Of a stretch of 64,000 nucleotides of DNA, positions 41,262 through 49,262 are shown in pieces. Both the position numbers and the translations under genes were made by a program. Source of the stretch: JAWKXU01 sp964468045. GTDB lineage: Bacteria; Pseudomonadota; Alphaproteobacteria; Sphingomonadales; Sphingomonadaceae. Below the pieces are notes generated by a model that made no database searches, was not told where the DNA came from, and worked only from the letters and a program-made list of their open reading frames with translations. Every line of letters starts with the position of its first letter. Within the stretch, counting starts at the first letter, position 1. The DNA lies in contig CAYXTO010000017.1 of the NCBI GenBank assembly GCA_964468045.1, forward strand, positions 1 through 64,000. The letters run 5' to 3'.

Positions 41262-42707
41262 TCAATCCAGCCGTGCCAGCAGATCCCTGGCAAATGCCGT
41301 CAGCGTGTCGTCGCGCGCGCCCATCACCACGATCCGGTCGCCGGGGCGGGCAAGGGCCACGATGCGCAGCCCGCACTCCTCGCGCGAAGGGATGTATTCC
41401 GCTTTGCCTCCAGCGTCCCGGATCAGGCGGACGATCCGTTCCGATCCCTCGCTGCGGTCCACCGTGCCGCCGAAATAGACCGGATCGCAGAAGATCGTCA
41501 CATCCTCCGGGCCCAGCTCGCGGGCGAAGGTTTCCGCCAGTTCATGCCCCATCTGGCGCAGCGGGCCATATCCGTGCGGCTGGAAGAAGGCGATCACTCG
41601 CCCCGGATGCGCCTTAAGAGTGCGCAAGGTCGCCGCGCATTTTTCGGGATTATGGCCGAAATCGTCGATCACGATGATGCCGGAGGGACTGGCACCGATG
41701 ATGTCGAAGCGGCGGCCGAGGCCGGTAAACCCGCCGAGCGCCCGCACCGCCTCGCCGACCGGCACTCCCGCCGCGTCCGCTCCGGCAATCGCGGCCAGCG
41801 CATTGGCGAGATTGTGCCGCCCGGGGACCTGCAGGACCAGCGCATGCGCGGCGCCGTCCCGCCGATCCAGCACGGTTGCGGCCAGCGAGGCAGGACCGTC
41901 GATAATGCTGCCCGCCTGCACCCCGATGTCGGCCGCCGGATTGTCGATCGCGAAAGTCGTCAGCCGCCCGGCCTGCGCTGCCAGCGAGACGCTCTCCGCA
42001 TCGTCGAGATTGATCGCGGCTGCCTGCGAAGCCGCCAGGAAATCGCCGAACAGCGCCCGCAATTCCTCCAGGCTCTTGTGATCGAGGCTGACGTTCAGCA
42101 GCACCGCCACCGCCGGGCGATAGAGTGCGATGGAGCCGTCGCTTTCGTCCACCTCGGAAACGAACACCCCGTCCGCCGCACTCTGCGCGCCGACCCGCGC
42201 GCTGGCGAACGGCGCATCGGCGGAGACGAAGTTCTTCATCACCGCGCCGTTCATGATGGTGGGATCGCGCCCGGTATCGAACAGAATCCAGCCCAGCATC
42301 CCGGTGACGGTGGACTTGCCACTGGTCCCGCCCACCGCGATGCCGCAGGGCGCACGATTGAACAGCGATGAAAGCAGCTCGGCGCGGCTCAGGCGGGGGC
42401 AGCCCAGTTCCCTGGCCCGCACCACTTCCGGAACCGTGTCCTCCACAGCCGCCGAGGCGACGAGAACCTGGTCCGGGGATGCGATGCCGCTGCCGTCCTG
42501 CGGGAACAGGGCGATGCCCTGCCGCTCCAGCCAGGCGAATTTTTCCGGCGTCCGGCCCTGGTCGCGGCTGCGGTCGGACCCCGCGATGTGCGCGCCTTGC
42601 CCGCGCAGGATCAGCGCGAGCGGCAGCATGCCGGAACCGCCGATGCCGCAGAAGAACCAGGGATGGGCGGTGAGATCGGCTTCTGCGGTTGCGGTATCGT
42701 CGGTCAT
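41262..42707 (-). CDS. Mur ligase, MurC/Mpl-like (probable murein-peptide recycling)
   Basis: 481 residues from ATG 42707. N-terminal nucleotide-fold CGIGGSGMLPLALILRG, ATP P-loop VGGTSGKSTVTGML, EVDESDGS and a C-terminal DDFGHNPEKCAATL, with the overall order of MurC and Mpl. It stands apart from any dcw cluster and is divergent from an LD-carboxypeptidase. This suggests the Mpl role: joining recycled murein tripeptide to UDP-MurNAc. MurC proper, or a MurC paralogue with another acceptor, cannot be excluded. Confidence 0.8.
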   Translation of the reverse strand: MTDDTATAEADLTAHPWFFCGIGGSGMLPLALILRGQGAHIAGSDRSRDQGRTPEKFAWLERQGIALFPQDGSGIASPDQVLVASAAVEDTVPEVVRARELGCPRLSRAELLSSLFNRAPCGIAVGGTSGKSTVTGMLGWILFDTGRDPTIMNGAVMKNFVSADAPFASARVGAQSAADGVFVSEVDESDGSIALYRPAVAVLLNVSLDHKSLEELRALFGDFLAASQAAAINLDDAESVSLAAQAGRLTTFAIDNPAADIGVQAGSIIDGPASLAATVLDRRDGAAHALVLQVPGRHNLANALAAIAGADAAGVPVGEAVRALGGFTGLGRRFDIIGASPSGIIVIDDFGHNPEKCAATLRTLKAHPGRVIAFFQPHGYGPLRQMGHELAETFARELGPEDVTIFCDPVYFGGTVDRSEGSERIVRLIRDAGGKAEYIPSREECGLRIVALARPGDRIVVMGARDDTLTAFARDLLARLD

Positions 42708-42761
42708 CAGGCTTCGGTATGCAGTTGTGCGAAACAACACAAGCTGGCTAGGAAGCGGCGG

Positions 42762-43589
42762 ATGAAACGTATCGCCATCTGTGCACCGTCCACGCCGTTC
42801 ACGCGCGAGGATGCCGCGCGTGTGATCGCTCTGGCCGAGGCGGAGTTTCCGACGCTGGAACTGGTGTTCCATGACCAGTGCTTTGCATGTGACGGGCATT
42901 TCGCCGGGCCGGACGCATTGCGCCTTTCGGCCTTGCTGGAATGCGCCAACGATCCTTCCTTCGATGCTGTTTGGCTGGCGCGGGGCGGCTATGGCGCGGT
43001 GCGGCTCGCGGGCGAGGCCGTGGCGCGGATGGGTGAGGCGGCGGGCGCCAAGACCTTCCTCGGCTATTCGGATGGGGGGACGCTGCTCGGCGCGCTCTAT
43101 CGCTCCGGGATCGGGGCGCCCGTGCATGGCCCGATGCCGTCCGACATCCGGCGCGAGGTGGGCGAGGAGGCCGTGCGCCGCGCGCTGGCCTATTTTTCCG
43201 GCGACAATTCTGGCCTCGAGCTGGGGCTGGACGAGCAACCGGCAGCGGCGTTCAACCTGATGACGCTGGCCATGCTGTGCGGCACCGATCTGATGCCGGA
43301 CCTTTCCGGGCATGTGGTGATGGTGGAGGAGGTGTCGGAATATCTCTATGCGGTGGACCGTCTATTCTTCCATGTCACCGCGCATCTTTCCGGCATTGCC
43401 GGCCTGCGGCTGGGGCGGGTCAGCGACGTGCCCGAGAACGACCGGGCTTTCGGCGCGGACGCCGAAGAAATCGCCCGCTATTGGTGCGGCCGGGCCGGTA
43501 TCCCCTATCTCGGCCCGGCGGATATCGGGCATGATGCCGCCAACAAGATAGTGCCTTTCGGTATTGCTTCGCGGCGCAACGCTTTCTAA
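42762..43589 (+). CDS. LD-carboxypeptidase (S66, LdcA-like)
   Basis: 275 residues from ATG 42762 with GGAAG ahead. The Ser nucleophile is in LGYSDGGTLLGAL, Glu in VMVEEVSEYLYAVDRL, and His near FHVTAH, as in the S66 triad. LdcA removes the terminal D-Ala from recycled tetrapeptide, producing the tripeptide that Mpl re-ligates; the divergent Mur ligase is therefore its logical partner. No signal peptide, consistent with cytoplasmic recycling. Confidence 0.85.
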   Translation: MKRIAICAPSTPFTREDAARVIALAEAEFPTLELVFHDQCFACDGHFAGPDALRLSALLECANDPSFDAVWLARGGYGAVRLAGEAVARMGEAAGAKTFLGYSDGGTLLGALYRSGIGAPVHGPMPSDIRREVGEEAVRRALAYFSGDNSGLELGLDEQPAAAFNLMTLAMLCGTDLMPDLSGHVVMVEEVSEYLYAVDRLFFHVTAHLSGIAGLRLGRVSDVPENDRAFGADAEEIARYWCGRAGIPYLGPADIGHDAANKIVPFGIASRRNAF

Positions 43590-43613
43590 CCGGCGCCACC
43601 GAAGGAGACATTC

Positions 43614-44549
43614 ATGCGTGCATTCGTTTTTCCGGGTCAGGGTAGCCAGAAAGTCGGCATGGGGGCGGAACTGGCGGATGCCAGCGCGGTCGCCCGCGAA
43701 GTGTTCGAGGAAGTGGACGACGCGCTGGGCCAGAAGCTGAGCGCGATCATGCGCGAAGGCCCGGAAGACGTGCTGACCCTGACCGAGAACGCGCAGCCCG
43801 CGATCATGACCAATGCCATCGCCACGCTGCGGGTGCTGGAAAAGGAAGGCGGGATTGCGCTGGCCGACAAGGGCGATTGCGTGGCCGGGCACAGCCTCGG
43901 CGAATATACCGCGCTGTGTGCGGTCGGCGCGTTCTCGCTCGCCGATACGGCCAGGCTGCTGAAGCTGCGCGGCCAGGCGATGCAGGCGGCCGTGCCGGTG
44001 GGGCAGGGCGCGATGTGCGCCTTGCTCGGCGCGGATGTCGAGAAGGCGCAGGCGCTGGCCGATGCCGCCGCCGAGGGGCAGGTGTGCGCGGTCGCCAATG
44101 ACAACGATCCGACCCAGGTGGTGCTTTCGGGCCATCGCGAAGCGATCGAGCGCGCCATCGCTCTGGTGAAGGAACACGGGATCAAGCGCGGCGTGCTGCT
44201 GCCCGTATCCGCGCCGTTCCATTGTCCGCTGATGCAGCCCGCCGCCGATGCGATGGCGGAAGCGCTGGACAAGACGCCGCCGCAGGCGCTGCGCCTGCCG
44301 GTCTATGCCAATGTCACCGCGAGCCTCGTCAGCGACCCGGCGGACGAACGGCGCCTGCTGGTGGAGCAGGTCTGCGGCCGGGTGCGCTGGCGCGAGAGCG
44401 TGATCGCCATGCAGGCGGCGGGCACGACCCATTTCGTGGAGCTGGGCGGCAAGGTGCTGGGCCCGATGATCGGCCGCAGCGTGCAGGATGTCGCAGTGAC
44501 CAGCATCGTCACCATGGAAGACATCGAATCCCTGATCAAGGCGCTGTGA
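43614..44549 (+). CDS. fabD: Malonyl-CoA:ACP transacylase
   Basis: 311 residues. FPGQGSQKVGMG at the start, active-site GHSLGEYTAL (Ser), and VSAPFHCPLMQPA with the catalytic His. Loads malonyl onto ACP for fatty-acid synthesis. GAAGGAG precedes the ATG. Directly upstream of fabG. Confidence 0.96.
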   Translation: MRAFVFPGQGSQKVGMGAELADASAVAREVFEEVDDALGQKLSAIMREGPEDVLTLTENAQPAIMTNAIATLRVLEKEGGIALADKGDCVAGHSLGEYTALCAVGAFSLADTARLLKLRGQAMQAAVPVGQGAMCALLGADVEKAQALADAAAEGQVCAVANDNDPTQVVLSGHREAIERAIALVKEHGIKRGVLLPVSAPFHCPLMQPAADAMAEALDKTPPQALRLPVYANVTASLVSDPADERRLLVEQVCGRVRWRESVIAMQAAGTTHFVELGGKVLGPMIGRSVQDVAVTSIVTMEDIESLIKAL

Positions 44550-44566
44550 GCGCAGGAGAAACGAAG

Positions 44567-45328
44567 ATGTTCGATCTGACAGGCATGACCGCACTGGTTA
44601 CCGGGGCTTCCGGCGGCATCGGCTCCGCGATCGCGCGGGCGCTGGCCGCACAGGGCGCGCGCCTGGCCGTCTCCGGTTCCAATGCCGGGAAGCTGCGCGC
44701 CTTCCGCGAGGAGCTGAATTCCGACTTCGGCGCGAAGGGCAATGGCGATCATGTGGAGATCACCTGCAACCTTTCGAACAGCGAGCAGGTCGAGCATCTC
44801 GTCCCCGCGGCGGTCGATACGCTGGGGAAGCTGGACATTCTGGTGAACAATGCCGGCGTCACCCGCGACAACCTCGCCATGCGCATGAAGGACGAGGAAT
44901 GGGACGAGGTGATCCGCATCAATCTGGAGGCGACCTTCCGTCTGATGCGCGCTGCCGCCCGTCCGATGATGAAGGCGCGGTTCGGCCGCATCATCAACAT
45001 CACCAGCATCGTCGGCACCACCGGCAATCCCGGGCAGATGAACTATTGCGCGGCCAAGGGCGGGATCACCGCGATGTCCAAGAGCCTGGCCCAGGAGCTG
45101 GCCAGCCGGGGCATCACCGTGAACTGCATTGCGCCGGGGTTCATCCGCACGGCCATGACGGATGGGCTGCCCGACGCGCAGAAGGAAGCGCTCAACGCGA
45201 AAATTCCGATGGGCCGGATGGGGGAAGGCGAGGATATCGGAGCGGCCACGGCCTATCTCGCTTCACGGGAAGCAGGCTATCTCACTGGCCAGACCCTTCA
45301 CGTAAACGGTGGAATGGCGATGATTTGA
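44567..45328 (+). CDS. fabG: 3-oxoacyl-ACP reductase
   Basis: 253 residues from ATG 44567. SDR motifs TGASGGIGSAI, NNAG, catalytic NITSIVG (Ser) and NYCAAKGG (YxxxK), and the C-terminal LTGQTLHVNGGMAMI. Reduces 3-ketoacyl-ACP. Seventeen bases after fabD with GGAG before the start. acpP and fabF do not follow here; dnaN does. Confidence 0.95.
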   Translation: MFDLTGMTALVTGASGGIGSAIARALAAQGARLAVSGSNAGKLRAFREELNSDFGAKGNGDHVEITCNLSNSEQVEHLVPAAVDTLGKLDILVNNAGVTRDNLAMRMKDEEWDEVIRINLEATFRLMRAAARPMMKARFGRIINITSIVGTTGNPGQMNYCAAKGGITAMSKSLAQELASRGITVNCIAPGFIRTAMTDGLPDAQKEALNAKIPMGRMGEGEDIGAATAYLASREAGYLTGQTLHVNGGMAMI

Positions 45329-45469
45329 GAGGGTTTATCCCCAGATAGCGCTGGTTTTCGCAGCTTCTGCCTTGCCGATACGGACTCTCGCGCTAAGGAT
45401 TGGCCATTCGGAACTTGACGCTTTGAGCGAGTCCGCTCGCCCGGGCGGATAAGGGGGGATCGACAACGC

Positions 45470-46597
45470 ATGAAGGCCACGATCGAACGCGCAACGCTGC
45501 TGCGCTGTCTGTCTCACGTGCAGTCCGTCGTCGAGCGCCGCAACACCATTCCGATTCTCTCGAATGTCCTAATCGAGGCGAATCCGGATGGCGCCCTGAG
45601 AGTGATGGCGACCGATCTCGACCTGCAGGTGGTGGAAACCATGGCGGCGGTGTCGGTCGAGGCTGCCGGCGCGATCACCGTGTCGGCGCATCTGCTGTTC
45701 GACATCGCGCGCAAACTGCCAGACGGCAGCCAGGTGAGCCTGGAGACGGCGGACAACCGCATGGCGGTCAAGGCCGGGCGCAGCCGTTTTTCGCTGCCGA
45801 CGCTGCCGCGCGACGATTTCCCGGTGATTGTGGAGGGCGATCTTCCCACCAGCTTCGAGGTGCAAGCGAAGGTTCTGGCCGAATTGATCGACCGGACGCG
45901 TTTTGCGATTTCGACCGAGGAAACCCGCTATTACCTCAACGGCATTTTCCTGCATGTTTCGGACGAGGATCGCCCGGTCCTCAAGGCCGCCGCGACCGAC
46001 GGCCATCGCCTGGCCCGGTACACGATCGCTCGCCCCGATGGCGCGGAGGGGATGCCGGACGTGATCGTTCCGCGCAAGGCGATCGCGGAGCTGCGCAAGC
46101 TGCTGGAAGAAGCGCTGGACAGTAATGTAGAGATCGACCTTTCCGCCAGCAAGATCCGCTTCACCATGGGGGGCGAGGGCGGCGTGGTGCTGACCAGCAA
46201 GCTGATCGACGGGACCTTCCCCGATTACAGCCGCGTCATTCCCACCGGCAACGACAAGCTGTTGAAGCTGGATCCGAAGAGTTTCTTCGAAGGCGTTGAT
46301 CGCGTTGCGACAATTGCCACGGAGAAGACGCGCGCGGTCAAGATGGGCCTCGAAAAGGACCGGGTCACCCTCTCGGTCACTTCACCCGATAACGGTACCG
46401 CCGCCGAGGAATTGCCGGCGGATTATTCGTCGGAAGAATTCGAGATCGGCTTCAACGCCAATTACCTGAAGGACATCCTCAGCCAGGTCGAAGGCGACAC
46501 GGTCGAGCTTCACCTGGCCGATCCCGGCGCGCCCACCCTGATCCGCCAAAACGACAAGAGCCCGGCCCTTTACGTGTTGATGCCGATGCGGGTCTGA
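45470..46597 (+). CDS. dnaN: DNA polymerase III beta subunit (sliding clamp)
   Basis: 375 residues with three clamp domains. MKATIERATLLRCLSHVQSVVERRNTIPILSNVLI at the start, TRFAISTEETRYYLNGIF in the middle, and the C-terminal YVLMPMRV that forms the clamp-binding pocket. It stands alone, not next to dnaA, as is usual in this order. The 141-base upstream gap contains a near-match to a DnaA box (TTATCCCCA, 45335-45343), not strong enough to list as a site. Confidence 0.97.
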   Translation: MKATIERATLLRCLSHVQSVVERRNTIPILSNVLIEANPDGALRVMATDLDLQVVETMAAVSVEAAGAITVSAHLLFDIARKLPDGSQVSLETADNRMAVKAGRSRFSLPTLPRDDFPVIVEGDLPTSFEVQAKVLAELIDRTRFAISTEETRYYLNGIFLHVSDEDRPVLKAAATDGHRLARYTIARPDGAEGMPDVIVPRKAIAELRKLLEEALDSNVEIDLSASKIRFTMGGEGGVVLTSKLIDGTFPDYSRVIPTGNDKLLKLDPKSFFEGVDRVATIATEKTRAVKMGLEKDRVTLSVTSPDNGTAAEELPADYSSEEFEIGFNANYLKDILSQVEGDTVELHLADPGAPTLIRQNDKSPALYVLMPMRV

Positions 46598-46607
46598 CCG
46601 GCAGGAA

Positions 46608-46637
46608 GGCCGGAAGCAAGGTTTCCGGCCCTTTTTG
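46608..46637 (+). terminator. Terminator of dnaN
   Basis: GGCCGGAA / TTCCGGCC with a seven-base loop and a following CTTTTTGC. Confidence 0.88.
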
Positions 46638-46659
46638 CGTCAGGCAATGGGGCCGGGTT

Positions 46660-46761
46660 AGGCTCGTTCCGGTTCTGGTTAAACCAGAACGAGCCTGGAA
46701 TTTACCTGTTTTCCGTGATTTCCGAGTCAGCAAGTGTTCCACTTGCTTCGAAATCACTCTA
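46660..46761 (-). repeat. Stop-docked structured repeat, best-conserved copy
   Basis: On the minus strand it starts with the FprA stop, TAGAGTGATTTCGAAGC. GTGATTTC pairs with GAAATCAC, around hairpin GCAAGTG-GAA-CACTTGC. The 3' hairpin is AGGCTCGTTCTGGTT.. against AACCAGAAC and AACGAGCCT. It is the third copy; see 9895 and 23131. Confidence 0.88.
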
Positions 46762-48075
46762 GCCGCGCGCCTTGATCATTTCCTCGATCTTGACGAACTT
46801 CTCGCGGGGGGCGCCATCGCGCGCGGCCTTTTCCTCCGCTTCCTCGATCTTCTTCCAGTCGCGGAAGGTCACGATATCCAGATTGCGCGCCGCGGCGACC
46901 CTGTCGAAGCCCGCCCTTCCTTCCTTCCCGCCCTTGTCCAGCGCGCCGCTTTCCATATCGGCGGCTATCTTCTCGATGATTTCGAACCCGTCGGGCCGAT
47001 TGGTGCCGATCGTGCCGGTGGGGCCGCGCCGTGCCCAGCCCACGCAATAGAGGCCCGGGAGGATGCGGCCTTCGTCATTGGCGAAGCGGCCCATGCGTTC
47101 GTCGAAGGGGACGCCTGGGATGGGTGAGGTGCGATAGCCGATGCAGCTGACCAGCAGGTCGCAGGGAAGATCGTAGAGCGCGCCCGTTTCCATCAGCTTG
47201 CCGCCGCTGAATTTGGTTTCGGCAACCTGCACGACCTGAATCTTGCCTTCCCCCCTGAGCGCCTTCGGCACTCCGTAGAATTCGAAATTCACCTCCACGC
47301 TTGCGTCGGCGCGCTCGCTTTCGGGAATGGCCGCAAAGCTGCGCAGATGGCCGACCGACTTGCGCTGGCCCGGCTCCAGCACCGCGTCATCGTCTTCCGG
47401 AGGGAGGTCAGCCGGATCGACCCTCGGCGTGGCGCGTTCGAGCCGTGCAAGCTCGCCCAGCTCCTTGGGGGTCATGGCGATCTGGTGCGGGCCGCGCCGG
47501 CCCAGAATCGTGATCTGCTCCAGCTGGGAGGTGGCAAGGGCATCGAGGGCATGGGCCACGATGTCGCTGCCTTCGAATTCGCCTCGCGTCTTGGAAAGGA
47601 TGCGCGCCACATCGAGCGCGACATTGCCCATTCCCACGATGACCGCGTTCTTGCCGGAAAGGTCGGGGGCCAGATCCGTGAATTGCGGGTGGCCGTTGTA
47701 CCAGCCGACAAAGGCGGCGCTGCCGAACACATTGCCGAGATCCTCGCCCGGAATTTCAAGCGGCCGGTCGTTCGGGGCGCCGGTCGCGAAGATCACCGCG
47801 TGGTAGAGATCCTGCAATTCCGCGACCGTCACATCCTTGCCGACCGTGACATTTCCGACGAAGCGGACATTTTCCGACAGCGCGGTCTGCTCATAGCGCC
47901 GGGACACGCCCTTGATGGACTGATGATCCGGCGCAACCCCGCTGCGGATCAGGCCGTAGGGGACCGGCAGACGGTCGAAGATGTCGACCCGAACGTCGTC
48001 GCCCCATTGCTTCTGCGCCGCTTCAGCCGTGTAGTATCCCGCCGGACCCGAGCCGATAATCGCCAGATGCCGCAT
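46759..48075 (-). CDS. Adrenodoxin-reductase-like ferredoxin-NADP+ reductase (FprA type)
   Basis: 438 residues. FAD-binding AIIGSGPAGYYTAEAA at the N-terminus, GLIRSGVAPDHQ, NADPH-binding VIVGMGNVALDVARIL and GRRGPHQIAMTPKELGEL, and C-terminal GWARRGPTGTIGTNRPDG are all characteristic of FprA/adrenodoxin reductase. It passes electrons from NADPH to a ferredoxin. The putidaredoxin-like ferredoxin and P450 near 7-9 kb have no neighbour reductase, so this could serve them. Its stop codon belongs to the structured repeat. Confidence 0.92.
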   Translation of the reverse strand: MRHLAIIGSGPAGYYTAEAAQKQWGDDVRVDIFDRLPVPYGLIRSGVAPDHQSIKGVSRRYEQTALSENVRFVGNVTVGKDVTVAELQDLYHAVIFATGAPNDRPLEIPGEDLGNVFGSAAFVGWYNGHPQFTDLAPDLSGKNAVIVGMGNVALDVARILSKTRGEFEGSDIVAHALDALATSQLEQITILGRRGPHQIAMTPKELGELARLERATPRVDPADLPPEDDDAVLEPGQRKSVGHLRSFAAIPESERADASVEVNFEFYGVPKALRGEGKIQVVQVAETKFSGGKLMETGALYDLPCDLLVSCIGYRTSPIPGVPFDERMGRFANDEGRILPGLYCVGWARRGPTGTIGTNRPDGFEIIEKIAADMESGALDKGGKEGRAGFDRVAAARNLDIVTFRDWKKIEEAEEKAARDGAPREKFVKIEEMIKARG

Positions 48076-48106
48076 GTCGCTTCAGTCTCCTCTCACCCGT
48101 TTTTCG

Positions 48107-48925
48107 TTATGCCGCGCCTTGATGCACTTGCCCATCCATTTCGAGAAACGGGCGCAGGTGGCTCATCAACTCGCTGATATGGCTGAACATGAAGAGATGG
48201 CCGCCGCCATTTATGACTTCCATGCGGCTCGATGAGATCAACGCCGAAAGCCAGCGGCCGTTAACCAGGGGGATGATATGATCTTCATCCCCCATGATGA
48301 TCAGCGTGTCCTTGTTGACCAGCGGTAGGGCCAGCGCGCTGGCCCACCCGGAAAGGGCAAGGATCTGATAGAAATAGCCGGTCGACGAAGGCGGGGTCAG
48401 CCGGGCGAGCAGATCATCCATCACGACTTTCCGGTCGGATTCGGAAACTGCCCCCAGCAGGTTGCTTTCCGTGGTCTCGCCATTCCAGAGCGGATCCATC
48501 AGATGGAAGTGATAGGTGGCCTGGCCGGGAAGGATCGGTAGTCCCGGCCCGATCGCCGCGAGGACGAGCTTGCCGACGTGCCGGGGATACTGGATGGCGA
48601 ATTGCTGGGCGATCGCGCCGCCCCAGCTGAACCCCATGACATCGGCCTGTTCCATATTGTGCCGGGCGAGCAATTTCCTGCCCCAGCTGGCCGCCATCTG
48701 CGGCGTGTAGGGTATTGCGGGATCGGGCGAACCCCCGATGCCGGGCATGTCGAGCGTGAGCACGGGCCGGTCCTGAATCTCGCGAACCATCGGTTCGAGC
48801 ACTTCCAGGTTCATGCCGACGCCGTTGAAGACCAGCAGCGGGGTGGCCGTACCGATCAGGTGCCGGTTCCAGCATGCCGTGCGCAAACGGCGCGAACCCA
48901 GCGTTTCAACGAGGGGAGCGTTCAA
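48107..48925 (-). CDS. PhaZ-like alpha/beta hydrolase (polyhydroxyalkanoate depolymerase type)
   Basis: 272 residues from TTG 48925. LLVFNGVGMNLEVLEPM, LTLDMPGIGGS, nucleophile GFSWGGAIAQQFAIQYP, the acid in MGDEDHIIPL and His in GGGHLFMF are the pattern of intracellular medium-chain PHA depolymerases. The frame remains open well upstream but without a good start. A strong GGAAGGACAG site instead serves an overlapping 12-codon leader ORF in another frame, so the true start, or a frameshift, needs checking. Confidence 0.75.
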   Translation of the reverse strand: MNAPLVETLGSRRLRTACWNRHLIGTATPLLVFNGVGMNLEVLEPMVREIQDRPVLTLDMPGIGGSPDPAIPYTPQMAASWGRKLLARHNMEQADVMGFSWGGAIAQQFAIQYPRHVGKLVLAAIGPGLPILPGQATYHFHLMDPLWNGETTESNLLGAVSESDRKVVMDDLLARLTPPSSTGYFYQILALSGWASALALPLVNKDTLIIMGDEDHIIPLVNGRWLSALISSSRMEVINGGGHLFMFSHISELMSHLRPFLEMDGQVHQGAA

Positions 48926-48960
48926 GCGCGGGCGCTCGCAACCGGGGCGGGAGAAATCAT
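48922..48960 (-). CDS. Possible 12-codon leader ORF before the PhaZ-like gene
   Basis: ATG at 48960 behind GGAAGGACAGACAACG reads MISPAPVASARA then TGA. The TGA overlaps the TTG start of the hydrolase (TTGA). It is either a coupling leader peptide, or the real N-terminus separated from the body by a frameshift. Confidence 0.4.
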   Translation of the reverse strand: MISPAPVASARA

Positions 48961-49262
48961 CGTTGTCTGTCCTTCCTGCCGACCGGCCTGAAAGACCCGG
49001 TTTTCGCAATTTCCCGCTTTCATCCAGGGGAGAATGCACGCCCTGGCGCCTGGGCACAACCCCTGGCTGCCTGCGGCCCGGCAAGGAAAGGCTTCAGGGC
49101 CTCCACCGGGTAAACCTTGTGCGCCGCTTAACCTTTTTTAAAAACCGACAGGCGATTGAGCATCTGATGGTCCGATCGGAACTCGACGCTGTATCGAGCG
49201 CTGGGCATCATGCCGCCGGCGACGCTGCTCGTCTCACGCACCCGCGGGTTCGCAAGGCGGAT
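48961..49262. other. Divergent promoter region of PhaZ-like and GGDEF/EAL genes
   Basis: About 300 bases with no convincing gene of its own. An AT-rich patch TTAACCTTTTTTAAAAACCG at 49127-49146 is the best promoter-like segment for the rightward gene. Confidence 0.5.

Noticed and set aside
45335..45343. TTATCCCCA, a one-mismatch DnaA box upstream of dnaN
   Set aside because: A single imperfect nine-base match without a cluster or AT-rich unwinding region; not evidence of an origin or of DnaA control.
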